DNA from: Natronosalvus hydrolyticus
GTDB lineage: Archaea > Halobacteriota > Halobacteria > Halobacteriales > Natrialbaceae
Direction: 5' to 3'
Length of the DNA stretch: 48,332 nucleotides
NCBI GenBank assembly: GCA_025517525.1
Contig: JAOPJZ010000027.1
Coordinates: forward strand, 1-48,332
Positions 32,518 to 40,875 of this stretch are shown here, in pieces. The translations under genes were made by a program, and so were the position numbers. The notes beneath the pieces were generated by a model. That model made no database searches. It worked only from the letters and a program-made list of their open reading frames with translations, and was not told where the DNA came from. Each line of letters starts with the position of its first letter. Positions within the stretch are counted from its first letter, which is position 1.

Positions 32518-32982
32518 ATGTCCGAGTCAATAAATGAAGAACAACGAAAAATTCTCCAGGCGTTGTTGGAGGATCCTCGTGCGAGTTACGGCGACATTGC
32601 CGAATCAACGGACGTCCCCAAAAGTACGGTGTGGTATACCAAAAAGCGGTTTGAAGACGATGGATTATTGCAAACAATGGCATTTTTACAGCTCACTGAG
32701 TTAGAAAACCTCAAAGTTGGTCTCGTCGGTGGCGCGATTAATGGAGATAAAGAAAATGTGCTCGAGAACGTCGCTAACCATCCAAACGTCTGGTTTCTGG
32801 TCGATACAATTGGACCACATGCGTTCACTGCAGGGGTAGTTGGCGAGGGGGTGAACGAATTTCAACAGGTAATCGACGATTTGCGCGAATTTGGTGCAGA
32901 AGGCGACCATTATGGTGAAGTATTGAACATCAGCGCCTTCGGTCTCGATCCCGAATTCGTCAGCGGCCTTTCTGTCGATTGA
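32518..32982 (+). CDS. Lrp/AsnC-family transcriptional regulator divergent from the dpp operon
   Basis: A 154-aa protein. EEQRKILQALLEDPRASYGD, then IAESTDVPKSTVWYTKKRFE, is the N-terminal helix-turn-helix; the rest (LKVGLVGGAINGDKENVLEN, then HPNVWFLVDTIGPHAF) is a ligand-binding domain of alpha/beta type, though not a classical RAM match. The N-terminal HTH resembles AsnC-like proteins. It is divergent from dppA with 174 bp between starts, which hold palindromic sites. It is most simply read as the local regulator of the uptake/catabolic operon. ATG 32518 is chosen over 32503, since MSESINEEQ begins the HTH. Confidence 0.8.
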   Translation: MSESINEEQRKILQALLEDPRASYGDIAESTDVPKSTVWYTKKRFEDDGLLQTMAFLQLTELENLKVGLVGGAINGDKENVLENVANHPNVWFLVDTIGPHAFTAGVVGEGVNEFQQVIDDLREFGAEGDHYGEVLNISAFGLDPEFVSGLSVD

Positions 32983-33094
32983 TTATCAAAGTTTGCGAGA
33001 GTAAGCAGCCGGTATCGATGATGAAGTTTTACTACAACTAACGTAGCCGTTGACGACCACAAGACGTTTCACCGGACTCGAGTAACCACGTCGT

Positions 33095-33583
33095 ATGTCA
33101 TCTAATCTCGAGACGCCGATGCGAGTCAAGCCCTACTGGGAACCGCTCCTCGCGGATATCGACGCGACGGTTGCGGAGTACGAAGAAAACGGCTACGACG
33201 GGACGGCCTTACACCCCGGTCCAGTGACCGTGCTCGGTCCAGGTGCGTACGAGGGCTCCGCAGGGTTGAGCGTGTTGTTGCCAAAGAGCGCCTACGAAAC
33301 CCTCGAGGGGCTGGTCGAGGACGCCGATCCTGACGGGATCGACGTCTACGCCTCCGTTGCTGACCAGCTCGTTCTCCTTGGGCTGTTCATCCGCTTCGAA
33401 GCTGCCGGTCGGGTGCTGGGATTGCCTGCGTACTACGACCGGTCGAACGCCGATGCGATGCTCGAGTGGGCGAACGAACACGGAAAACTGGATCTCCATC
33501 TGCGGACGCTCGGTGGCGAGCGGCTCGTACTCTCCTGTGTTGAACCGGATCGATTCGTGCCGACGGACGAGGAAGCAGGCTGA
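33095..33583 (+). CDS. Hypothetical haloarchaeal protein
   Basis: A 162-aa soluble, acidic protein beginning MSSNLETPMRVKPYWEPLLA. GYDGTALHPGPVTVLGPGAY and LGLPAYYDRSNADAMLEWAN look conserved in style, but I cannot assign a function. It follows the Lrp-type gene by 112 bp in the same direction and ends near a convergent DUF4397 gene. Haloarchaea-specific proteins of similar layout are annotated as domains of unknown function. Confidence 0.7.
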   Translation: MSSNLETPMRVKPYWEPLLADIDATVAEYEENGYDGTALHPGPVTVLGPGAYEGSAGLSVLLPKSAYETLEGLVEDADPDGIDVYASVADQLVLLGLFIRFEAAGRVLGLPAYYDRSNADAMLEWANEHGKLDLHLRTLGGERLVLSCVEPDRFVPTDEEAG

Positions 33584-33687
33584 TAGCGACCCCCGGACCG
33601 TTCAGGACACGATTGACGAAAGGGTCGGCCTGGCCGTCACACGCCAGCCGGTTGGTGATTGCCACTGAAAAGTGTGCGCAGACCGGA

Positions 33688-34449
33688 TTAGTCCGCCTGG
33701 TGTGTCGCCATCGGGCCGTCGACCGTTGCTCGCAGGGTAAACGCTCGGTCTTCGCGGTCGCCCGGCTCGAGGTAGCCGATTGCGAACCCGGTGTAGGCGA
33801 CCCCCCGCTCGAGTTCGACGTCGAAACTCGCGACGGTGGTCTCCGGATCTCCAGCGGGGCGTATGTCGAGGGTATAGGCCGCTGCTGGGATTGCGACGTA
33901 GTTAGTCGACTGGCCGAATGCGACGTCTTCGATAATCGGGTTGTCGCCGTCGTTCGCGTAGATGTCGACCGCAGGCGCGTCGGGAGCGGCGTGGACAGCT
34001 CGCAAGAGTACCGAGCCGTCGTCGATCAGGACGTGTGGTCTGAACGTCCCGGCACCGAGTTCCCCGATAGCGGCGACCGTGTAGAAGGCACGACCGAGCC
34101 ACAGGTCGCCTTCGAACGCGACCGTGTCAGGGTCACCGGCCGCCGTGATCGTCACGGTGTAGGTCCCCGGTGTGAGCTCGAGGTAGGGCGTGATCGAGTC
34201 GTAGGCGAGGTCGGCAATGACGCGATCACCATCGACGTAGACGTCTACGTTGGGGGCGTCGGGGGAGAAGTGAGCGACTCGAAGGGCAGTCATCGGCGCT
34301 GCCGGCTCGTGTTCGCCTGGTGCCTCGTCTTCGTCGTTGTACTTGTCGTCTCGTTCGTCGTCGTCGTGTTCGCCGCGCGCAAAAACGGTACCGCTGCTCA
34401 TTGCAAGTCCACCGGCAGCGGTTATCGTCTGTCGTCGGGATACTGGCAT
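33688..34449 (-). CDS. Secreted DUF4397 repeat protein
   Basis: A 253-aa protein with a twin-arginine signal (SRRQTITAAGGLAMSSGTVF) and an acidic linker. Two DUF4397-like repeats follow: LRVAHFSPDAPNVDVYVDGD near residue 58 and LRAVHAAPDAPAVDIYANDG near residue 145. DUF4397 is an immunoglobulin-like beta-sandwich found on cell surfaces. No lipobox or C-terminal anchor is seen, so it is probably released or weakly bound. Role unknown. The gene stands alone, convergent with 33095-33583. Confidence 0.85.
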   Translation of the reverse strand: MPVSRRQTITAAGGLAMSSGTVFARGEHDDDERDDKYNDEDEAPGEHEPAAPMTALRVAHFSPDAPNVDVYVDGDRVIADLAYDSITPYLELTPGTYTVTITAAGDPDTVAFEGDLWLGRAFYTVAAIGELGAGTFRPHVLIDDGSVLLRAVHAAPDAPAVDIYANDGDNPIIEDVAFGQSTNYVAIPAAAYTLDIRPAGDPETTVASFDVELERGVAYTGFAIGYLEPGDREDRAFTLRATVDGPMATHQAD

Positions 34450-34588
34450 GGTACGTCCGAACCGGAGGATGGAATCCGTATAAATAGCCCCGTCAGTACG
34501 CGTGACTCTCCTCGGTCAGGGAGAATGTACACCGTTCGTCGTTCCCGGAGTGTCCGTGTAAGGTGAACGTGAGTCGGTATGGTTCGCC

Positions 34589-34969
34589 CTATTCTTCCCC
34601 CTCGGATTCGTACACCGTCGCGTCTTTTCCGCTCGGTGCGCCTACGGCGAGCACCTCGAGCGGTCCGGCCGCATCTTTCGGATTGTAGCCGCGGTGGTAG
34701 TTGCCGGGTTCGACCACGAAGAGCGAGCCCGTCTCGACGATGTACTCGCTGTCGGGCGTCTCGACGTGTAAGGTTCCCTCGATGACGTAAAACGCCTCCT
34801 CCTGTGTCTCGTGTGCGTGGTAGTGCATTGGGAGCTGTTCACCAGGGGCGGCCGTGATGTGGTTGAGTCCGAGGTGCTCGAGGTCGAGCGCGCGACTGAT
34901 CGACCGAAAGTCTCGTCCGGGGGCATCGAACGGCGCAATGTCTGTTGGCGAAATCGTATGGTAGCCCAT
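34589..34969 (-). CDS. Cupin-domain protein
   Basis: A 126-aa single-domain cupin. The metal-binding first motif reads GEQLPMHYHAHETQEEAFYV, with two His and a Glu, and the second reads VEPGNYHRGYN, supplying the third His. This small beta-barrel usually binds a metal ion and may act as an isomerase, oxygenase or sensor. No operon partner is evident, and AT-rich DNA lies upstream (35040-35150). Substrate unknown. Confidence 0.85.
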   Translation of the reverse strand: MGYHTISPTDIAPFDAPGRDFRSISRALDLEHLGLNHITAAPGEQLPMHYHAHETQEEAFYVIEGTLHVETPDSEYIVETGSLFVVEPGNYHRGYNPKDAAGPLEVLAVGAPSGKDATVYESEGEE

Positions 34970-35153
34970 AACAGGCTATTCGCTACCAACCCTACAGGTG
35001 TTACGGTCTAAGTCCTGGTCTGGCTCGAGTTAGGCCTTCAGCGCTACCTATACGATGAATTCGATAATATAAGTGCCAACATAGATTCAAGTTTCAAAGT
35101 AGATACAAAAACAAAATCATAATAGTTTGGATTTAGTAGTAAAAGGGGGATCG

Positions 35154-36254
35154 TTATTCCGCCTCGAGCGGCCGATGGATGGCTCGATACCCTCCTTCCG
35201 TCGACTCGAGGTCGGCAACGGTGTATAGCCTGATCCCGGTTTCCATCGAAGTTACGACCGGCACATCGTAGTGGTCGGCGGTGTACTCGAGGCTGGTGCC
35301 GTCCGGTCGCTCTCGCTGTCGGTCGACGAACGCCCGGTGGCGCTCGAGTCGGCCAGCAGCGATCGATTCCGAGAGCGCTGGCATATCGGCCAGACGCTCC
35401 TCGAAGACGTCCTGAAAGCCCGCCTCGAGTTCACAGCCGATCGAGTTTCGTCCGGCACACATCGCTGCAATCGACGTCGTTCCCGTCCCCCAGAACGGGT
35501 CGAGAACGGTGTCGCCGTAGGCGGAGTACATACAGAGCAGTCGGTAGGGAATCTCGAGGGGGTACGCCGCCGAACGTTCCCGGAGTTCTCCTCGAGTGCC
35601 AGCGCCCGCGTGGTTCACATCGTCCGCATTTGTCGCCCCGTTCTCGAGCGTTTGCAGCGTGCCGGTGACGTCCGTCCAGAGGTCGGTGAACCACCGATTG
35701 CGTTCCTCCCAGAAGTATGCGGCTTCGTACCGGTCGTCGGCCCCCGGCGGGAACGACCGACTGGTCTTTCCCTTCCGGAAGACGAGCACGTACTCGTGCT
35801 CGAGGGTCACGTACGCGTTCGGGGGGATCATCCCGCTTCCCATGAACTTGGCCGCGCTGTTGGCCGGCTTTCGCCATAGAATCTCAGGGAGCGGTTCGAA
35901 GCCACGCGCCTCCAGGTCGTCGATAACGCGTGCGTGGTTCTGGTAGACGCGAAAGCTCTCCTCGAGCGTCCGCGTCGCATCGCCGACGTTGATACAGGCA
36001 ATGCCGCCATCGACTAGCACCCGCTCGACTTCGGCCCATACGTGATCCAGTTGGGCGTGCATCGCGTCGAACGCCCCAGCCCCGTCTCCTGCCTCGAGGG
36101 CGTCGCCGATGGCTGGATCGAGCGTAGTGAAGAGGTCGTCCCACATCTCGATCATCGGATACGGTGGCGAGGTGACCACGAGTTCGACCGATTCGTCCGG
36201 GACGCTCGAGAGGTCGCGGGCGTCTCCGATCACGACACGGTGGGTCGTCTCCAT
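35154..36254 (-). CDS. zim: Zim-like solitary DNA methyltransferase, probably for CTAG
   Basis: A 366-aa methylase starting METTHRVVIGDARDLSSVPD. The catalytic TSPPYPM near residue 30 and the SAM-binding LDPFWGTGTTSIAAM near residue 255 are in the order of beta-class N4-cytosine/N6-adenine methylases. The opening GDARDL and VELVVTSPPYPMIEMWDD match the haloarchaeal Zim family, reported as a CTAG methylase. No restriction partner is adjacent, so it is an orphan, perhaps for marking or repair. CTAG is rare in haloarchaeal genomes. Target specificity is inferred from family resemblance only. Confidence 0.8.
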   Translation of the reverse strand: METTHRVVIGDARDLSSVPDESVELVVTSPPYPMIEMWDDLFTTLDPAIGDALEAGDGAGAFDAMHAQLDHVWAEVERVLVDGGIACINVGDATRTLEESFRVYQNHARVIDDLEARGFEPLPEILWRKPANSAAKFMGSGMIPPNAYVTLEHEYVLVFRKGKTSRSFPPGADDRYEAAYFWEERNRWFTDLWTDVTGTLQTLENGATNADDVNHAGAGTRGELRERSAAYPLEIPYRLLCMYSAYGDTVLDPFWGTGTTSIAAMCAGRNSIGCELEAGFQDVFEERLADMPALSESIAAGRLERHRAFVDRQRERPDGTSLEYTADHYDVPVVTSMETGIRLYTVADLESTEGGYRAIHRPLEAE

Positions 36255-36320
36255 CAGTTCACAGTGTCGCCGTCGCCCTCTTAGGTCTTCTCACCCGACG
36301 GCAGTATCGTAGCTGTGGCT

Positions 36321-36389
36321 ATCGACAGACCTGGGCGGCTGGTATCGACAGACCTGGGCGGCTGGTATCGACAGACCTGGGCGGCTGGT
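36321..36389. repeat. Three perfect 23-bp tandem repeats
   Basis: Three identical 23-bp units, each beginning ATCGACAGACCTGGGCGGCT, run back-to-back at 36321-36343, 36344-36366 and 36367-36389, followed by a partial ATCG. They lie 67 bp upstream of the methylase start and beyond the end of the leftward gene at 36519. Perfect identity suggests recent slippage expansion. No frame crosses it that I consider coding. Confidence 0.85.
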
Positions 36390-36518
36390 ATCGGGGGACT
36401 CGGGCGCACTGACCGCATCGGATGAACGTCACGGTGTGTCCGCTGTCTCGAGTAAAATCGACACACCCATTCCCACTCTCGAGGGGGATCGAAAAAAGCT
36501 GCTCTCGAGTAACCGTTA

Positions 36519-37163
36519 TTAGTTCGCTTCGTCAGTCCCGCCAGGCGTGGTTTCTGCTTCGTCAGTCTCCGTTTCGTCACCCGCTGTTCCCTCCTCCTTT
36601 TCCATATCTTCGGATTCCGTCGGCGTGTCAGCGTCCGTCTCGGCATCTTCGGTTTCCGATTCGTCCCCCTCGAAACTCGATTCGATGGTATCCACCGCCG
36701 GTTCGAAGGTCTCGATTGGTTCCCATTCATCGTCTGCCGCTTGTCGACGACGCCACAGCACGGCAGCCCCGACGATGCCGCCCGCGAGTGCGAGCAGTTT
36801 GGCGAGCGATCGGCCACCATCATCTGTGTCCGTTGTCTCGTCCGTCTCGTCTGTCGTTATCGTCTCCGGCATCGACTCGAGTTCGACGTCGCCATCGGGT
36901 TCCGCTTCGCTGTCGACGCTGGTTTCGGTCGACCGCTCGAGCAGTTTGCCCCGACCGGCGAGGTAGCCGGCAACCGCTCCGAGACTCACCAGTCCGCCGG
37001 CGGCCGGAATCCAGCGTTTTGCCGGCGGGGTCGTTTCGTCGGCTTCTTCGACGGCCTCGAGAATCGGATCTCGCATCGGCGTTTCCATTCCTTTTTCGAC
37101 GGCACCTTTCACGAGGCGCTCGGAGAGCGGCGTCTCAGATTCGTGTTGTTCGTCATCGGGCAT
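36519..37163 (-). CDS. Acidic membrane protein of unknown function
   Basis: A 214-aa protein. Two short hydrophobic segments, GGLVSLGAVAGYLAG near residue 60 and LLALAGGIVGAAVLW near residue 125, are separated by a Glu/Asp/Thr-rich stretch, and the C-terminal third is almost wholly Glu, Asp and Thr. RLVKGAVEKGMETPMRDPIL near the N-terminus is typical of haloarchaeal membrane-associated proteins. ATG 37163 is used instead of 37202 because the extra residues are basic. No family is recognised. Confidence 0.7.
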   Translation of the reverse strand: MPDDEQHESETPLSERLVKGAVEKGMETPMRDPILEAVEEADETTPPAKRWIPAAGGLVSLGAVAGYLAGRGKLLERSTETSVDSEAEPDGDVELESMPETITTDETDETTDTDDGGRSLAKLLALAGGIVGAAVLWRRRQAADDEWEPIETFEPAVDTIESSFEGDESETEDAETDADTPTESEDMEKEEGTAGDETETDEAETTPGGTDEAN

Positions 37164-37326
37164 ATTATCGACCACCACTCCACGACGGATAGTTCTGTAC
37201 ACCGTTTCGATTCGTTTTCCGTGTTACTCGAGCAGTAAGCAGCCCCTACCGAGAGTGAAACGGGTCTTCTTCAGCGAAATCCTCGAGGTGGACCGGCTAC
37301 CATGGAACGGTAACGAGGTGAACCGA

Positions 37327-37926
37327 CTACCACGGAATTGCGACGCCCAGGGTCTCGAGAGCCGCCATCCCGCCGAACCCGTAGCCAAAGAGGAGGAGTG
37401 CCGGAACGAGACCGGCGAGTAATGCACGGATGATAGACGTCTCGTGGACGATACGCAAACCGACGATTAGCAAGACGGCCCCGTATAGACACGCCAGTAC
37501 ACGGATCTCGGGAATCGGTACGCCAACTACCACGCAGGGAGCCGTCGCGTACGCGAGAACCTGCACGGTCTGGCTAATGCCGGCACGGTTGGGCACGATC
37601 ACCAGCAAAAACAGCGTCTGAAGGGCCGACAACAGGTGTAACCCAAGCGGAGCGACCAGCAAAACCACGAGGCTGATCCAGAACGTACCTGCGAGGAGTG
37701 GCGAGACGGGAAGTGACGGAAACGATTCGGGAGTAAACACGTACTGAGATGTGATCGCGACCAGCACGACGGTCATCAGAAACGTCAAGCCGGGCGCCTG
37801 GTCGCCCGGTGACACCCCCACCCGGAAGAACCGGTGTGGCCGTACCAGTACCTCGAGCCAGGCTCGAGCCAGTCCCCGAGGGCCTCGCCCACGGCCGCCT
37901 TCTGGGTTTTCGATCCACTGAGTCAT
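37327..37926 (-). CDS. YIP1-family-like membrane protein
   Basis: A 199-aa protein. WLEVLVRPHRFFRVGVSPGD followed by QAPGLTFLMTVVLVAI is the typical opening of archaeal YIP1-like proteins, and about five membrane segments follow (GTFWISLVVLLVAPLGLHLL, VLAYATAPCVVVGV, LACLYGAVLLIVGLRIV and others). YIP1-like proteins in archaea are of unknown role. It is four bases downstream of thymidine kinase, so the two are probably co-transcribed. Confidence 0.75.
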   Translation of the reverse strand: MTQWIENPEGGRGRGPRGLARAWLEVLVRPHRFFRVGVSPGDQAPGLTFLMTVVLVAITSQYVFTPESFPSLPVSPLLAGTFWISLVVLLVAPLGLHLLSALQTLFLLVIVPNRAGISQTVQVLAYATAPCVVVGVPIPEIRVLACLYGAVLLIVGLRIVHETSIIRALLAGLVPALLLFGYGFGGMAALETLGVAIPW

Positions 37927-37930
37927 GGGG

Positions 37931-38515
37931 TCAGTCTCGTCGGATAGTATGACAGTGACGACAGCGTGCTTCGTAGGATTCTTCGGCACCGACGAGCGTC
38001 GTCGGGTCGTCGACGTGGGCGGGTTCGCCGTTAATCATCCGTTGGGTTCTGGTGGCTGGTTCACCGCACTGGGTACAGATCGCCCGGAACTTTTCGACGT
38101 ATTCGGCGACGGCGATCAGCTGTGGCATCGGTTTGTACGGCTCGCCACGAAAGTTCAGGTCGAGGCCGCTGACGATGACGCGTCGTCCATCGCCAGCGAG
38201 TCGTTCACAGCACTCGACGAGCGCCGGCGTGAAGAAGTTCCCTTCGTCGAACGCGACGACTTTCTCGCCGTTCAGGTGCTCGTTAACCGCGTCGAAATCG
38301 CTGTCAGGTTCGACGGCAATCGCCTCCCATCGCCGTCCGTCGTGTGATCCCACTGCATCTTTCCCGTATCGGTCGTCGATCGCTGGCGTAAACACGGCGA
38401 CATCCTGTCCCGCGATCTCCGCGCGACGAAGCCGACGGAGCAGTTCTTCGGTCTTTCCGGAGAACATACTGCCGGTGACGACTTCGATCCACCCACTGTT
38501 CGTGATCGCGTGCAT
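37931..38515 (-). CDS. tdk: Thymidine kinase (type II)
   Basis: A 194-aa enzyme phosphorylating thymidine to dTMP with ATP. Walker A GSMFSGKTEELLRRL lies near residue 15, the Walker B-like VVAFDEGNFF near residue 90, the lasso region VSGLDLNFRGEPYKPMPQL follows, and two zinc-binding CxxC-type pairs, CTQCG and CRHCH, are present. Length and motif order are normal. The longer frame to 38683 is rejected because ATG 38515 (MHAITNSGWIEVVTGSMF) fits the family start. Confidence 0.93.
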   Translation of the reverse strand: MHAITNSGWIEVVTGSMFSGKTEELLRRLRRAEIAGQDVAVFTPAIDDRYGKDAVGSHDGRRWEAIAVEPDSDFDAVNEHLNGEKVVAFDEGNFFTPALVECCERLAGDGRRVIVSGLDLNFRGEPYKPMPQLIAVAEYVEKFRAICTQCGEPATRTQRMINGEPAHVDDPTTLVGAEESYEARCRHCHTIRRD

Positions 38516-38644
38516 CGGATGAAAGCGGGGAAAGCCGTGGTTAAAGCGTTTGCCAAATCGAACCGCGAGTGCCGACATATAGCGCGGGTTTCGATGGCTT
38601 CTAATGCATCGATTAACGAAACGCCCCGTGCCCGTACGTATCTT

Positions 38645-39292
38645 ATGAGCGTTATCCGCCAGTCGGACACGTTCGGTCGGCACACTCGCCGTCGTCTGCT
38701 CGGTGTGGGTGCTGCCGTCTGTACGGCGGCGCTCGAGACACTCGCCGTCGGCGTGTGGTTCCTGCTTGTGGTCGACGGCTCACGCTCGATTTCGACGGCG
38801 CTCGCCGGTTTAGGCGTTCTGTTCTGTGGCGCGCTGTTACGAATGGGTGTCTACGGGTTGACGACGACGGCCATCGACGACATACTGACGCCGGTGCGCG
38901 TTGGGGCGACGCTTACCCTCGTTACCGGGTGGCTGGTCTGGCTGCTCGCCGCGGAACTGACGGGTGGATTGTTTGGCCTCTTCGTTGCTGGGGCGCTGTT
39001 GGCGACGATTCTCACGATTCAGTTTCTGCTTGAGCGACGCGTCTTTCGGCTCACCGATACCCAGCGGGGACAATTCACGGCAGTGTTGGCAGCGGGTCTT
39101 ATCGCAATTGGAGCGACCATATTGCTCGCCTCTGCGTGGTTTAGCGACTGGTCGATCCTCAGCGAACCGTTCTCACTTGGTGAACGGACACTCGTAATCC
39201 ATATCGAAGCCATCCAGATTGGGATACTGGTCTTCGGCGTCTTTGTCTTTCTGGCCCATCAACGGCGGTTTCAACAGACGCTCGAGCCCTGA
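38645..39292 (+). CDS. Hypothetical multi-pass membrane protein
   Basis: A 215-aa protein with about six hydrophobic segments (VGAAVCTAALETLAVGVWFL, ALAGLGVLFCGALL, ATLTLVTGWLVWLL, GLFVAGALLATILTI, VLAAGLIAIGATILLA and a last one near the C-terminus). A basic N-terminus (RRRLLGV) suggests it is cytoplasmic. No family is recognised. It is divergent from tdk with 130 bp between starts, and ATG 38645 is chosen because upstream codons are basic and overlap the tdk promoter. Confidence 0.65.
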   Translation: MSVIRQSDTFGRHTRRRLLGVGAAVCTAALETLAVGVWFLLVVDGSRSISTALAGLGVLFCGALLRMGVYGLTTTAIDDILTPVRVGATLTLVTGWLVWLLAAELTGGLFGLFVAGALLATILTIQFLLERRVFRLTDTQRGQFTAVLAAGLIAIGATILLASAWFSDWSILSEPFSLGERTLVIHIEAIQIGILVFGVFVFLAHQRRFQQTLEP

Positions 39293-39335
39293 CGGATCGA
39301 ATCAACCTTTTATACGGTGTGCTGGATCTGTACAC

Positions 39336-39370
39336 CGGTGATTGGCCATACCGAGTCGCCAATCACCGGG
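39336..39370. terminator. Perfect hairpin between convergent genes
   Basis: CCGGTGATTGGC (39336-39347) and its exact complement (39359-39370) form a 12-bp stem with an 11-nt loop between two convergent genes (ends 39292 and 39392). The position suits a bidirectional terminator or transcript-stabilising hairpin, although archaeal termination mostly relies on T-tracts, and none follows directly. Confidence 0.5.
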
Positions 39371-39391
39371 AAGAGACGACAGCATACCGTC

Positions 39392-39970
39392 TCACGCTCC
39401 GACGTTCTGGTCCCCTTCGAACGAGCCAGGATCCGGTTCGATGGCCGCGTACTGTACAACTCGACGGCCGAGCGTCGCGACTCGATCCTCGAGTTTCCCG
39501 TCCACGAACGTTCCGTCTTCGATGGCGTTACTCGCTTGTGGTACAGCAACCTGATGGGGCAATACCCAGGCGTTGAGCGCCCGGCACACAGAGCGCAGGT
39601 GCTCGAGTGTCGTCACCGGGAACGAACCCCCAGCGACGCCGACGAGGCCGACCGTCTTGTCCTCGAACTCCTCGAATCCGCAGTAATCTAGCGCCGTCTT
39701 CAACGGCGAGGAGTACGAGCCGTGATACATCGGGGACCCGAGGATGATCGCATCGGCCTCGCGGAGCACTCGGGCCAGCTCGGCCGCATCTCCAGCCGCT
39801 TCCCGGTCAACGTCGCCATCGAACAGCGGCAGGTCGAATTCACGGAGATCGAGAAGATCCGTTTCGGCACCGACGTCGTCCGCCGCCTCGAGTGCCCGTT
39901 CCAGTGTGGTTCGCGTGAAACTTTCCTCGCGCAGACTCCCACAGACGGCAACGACGTGTACGTCAGTCAT
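39392..39970 (-). CDS. NADPH-dependent FMN reductase-like protein
   Basis: A 192-aa flavodoxin-fold reductase. VVAVCGSLREESFTRTTLER is the FMN-phosphate loop, DAIILGSPMYHGSYSSPLKT the second FMN contact, and KTVGLVGVAGGSFPVTTLEH the third. Members reduce FMN, quinones or azo compounds with NAD(P)H in the cytoplasm. The physiological electron acceptor is not evident. An insertion sequence lies 47 bp upstream of the start and may have displaced its promoter. Confidence 0.88.
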   Translation of the reverse strand: MTDVHVVAVCGSLREESFTRTTLERALEAADDVGAETDLLDLREFDLPLFDGDVDREAAGDAAELARVLREADAIILGSPMYHGSYSSPLKTALDYCGFEEFEDKTVGLVGVAGGSFPVTTLEHLRSVCRALNAWVLPHQVAVPQASNAIEDGTFVDGKLEDRVATLGRRVVQYAAIEPDPGSFEGDQNVGA

Positions 39971-40009
39971 GGGTTACTCGAGGGACCCATCGGATAAAAA
40001 GGTCGGTCA

Positions 40010-40716
40010 CCGGCAGGGGCGGTGTTCAGATAAGGATGAGGCGGTGGTGGTTTCGAATGCCTATGCCCGAAACCGGCCGCCTCAAGCAATATACTGGGTG
40101 GATAGACTTGGACTTTGTGGAGCGGGAGCGGACACCCCGCAAAATCATTGAAATGGGTATTCGCCACCATCTGGCTGGATTATCACTTTCGAATACAGTT
40201 ATTTTACTGGAGGATTTGGGTGTCAAACGGAGTCGAACCGCTGTCCACAACTGGGTTCACAAGGCAGATCTACAGCCTGAGGGCGGGGCGAGCCCGGATC
40301 GCGTTGCGGTTGATCAGAAGGTGATCCGGATCAATGGCGAGCAATATTGGCTGTACACTGCAGTCGATCCGCAAACGAACCGAATTCTGCACTCGCGGCT
40401 GTTTCCGACGTATACAATAGCGATTGGGCGAGAATTTCTCTCCGAACTCACCGAGAAACACGCCGTCACGGACGCCCTGTTTCTTATCGACGACGCGGGC
40501 GATCTCATCGGAAGTCTGCGAAAGGAAGGTCTCAGCTACCGCGTTGAGCTGCACGGGCACAGAAACCAGGTCGAACGTGTCTTTCGTGAGGTAGAACGCA
40601 GAACCTCTTCGTTTTCAAATAGCTTCAGTCACGTCGATCCAGCGACTGCAGAATCATGGCTCCAAGCCCACGCCTTCTGGTGGAATCAATGGCTAAGTTA
40701 ACACGACCCCGGCAGG
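40010..40716. mobile_element. IS6-family insertion sequence with 8-bp target duplication
   Basis: The element (40018-40708, 691 bp) is flanked by the direct repeat CCGGCAGG at 40010-40017 and 40709-40716, the 8-bp duplication typical of IS6. Its ends are imperfect inverted repeats: GGCGGTGTTCAG on the left and GGTCGTGTTAAC read inward on the right. It contains one transposase gene. Intact duplications and gene indicate a recent, single, simple insertion. Confidence 0.88.
40057..40701 (+). CDS. IS6-family DDE transposase
   Basis: A 214-aa transposase starting MPMPETGRLKQYTGWIDLDF. The DDE residues are likely in VAVDQKVIRINGEQYWLYTA (first Asp and VDPQTN), FLIDDAGDLIGSLR (second Asp) and the final Glu in HRNQVERVFREVERRT. 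Length is normal for haloarchaeal IS6 elements. An upstream ATG at 40036 is possible, but 40057 fits relatives better. No frameshift is seen, so it could be active. Confidence 0.9.
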   Translation: MPMPETGRLKQYTGWIDLDFVERERTPRKIIEMGIRHHLAGLSLSNTVILLEDLGVKRSRTAVHNWVHKADLQPEGGASPDRVAVDQKVIRINGEQYWLYTAVDPQTNRILHSRLFPTYTIAIGREFLSELTEKHAVTDALFLIDDAGDLIGSLRKEGLSYRVELHGHRNQVERVFREVERRTSSFSNSFSHVDPATAESWLQAHAFWWNQWLS

Positions 40717-40749
40717 AACGGAAAATCAGTCATCGATACGCCCGCAATC

Positions 40750-40790
40750 GACGTTTGGGACGGTACTCAGTCTCCTCCCAAACGTCGAGT
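40750..40790. terminator. Perfect 13-bp hairpin between IS and metY-like gene
   Basis: TCGACGTTTGGGA (40750-40762) pairs exactly with 40778-40790 around a 15-nt loop. It lies downstream of the leftward sulfhydrylase gene (3' end 40876) and may terminate it or block transcription from the insertion sequence. Confidence 0.45.
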
Positions 40791-40875
40791 GATGCGTGGA
40801 AACCGGACGCGTGCAATCAGCTTTACGCATCCGTTCAGGGGTGGGAAGCCACTGAGACAGACGCTCAGAGTGCGG

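Noticed and set aside
36321..36389. CRISPR array
   Set aside because: Three 23-bp units abut without spacers.
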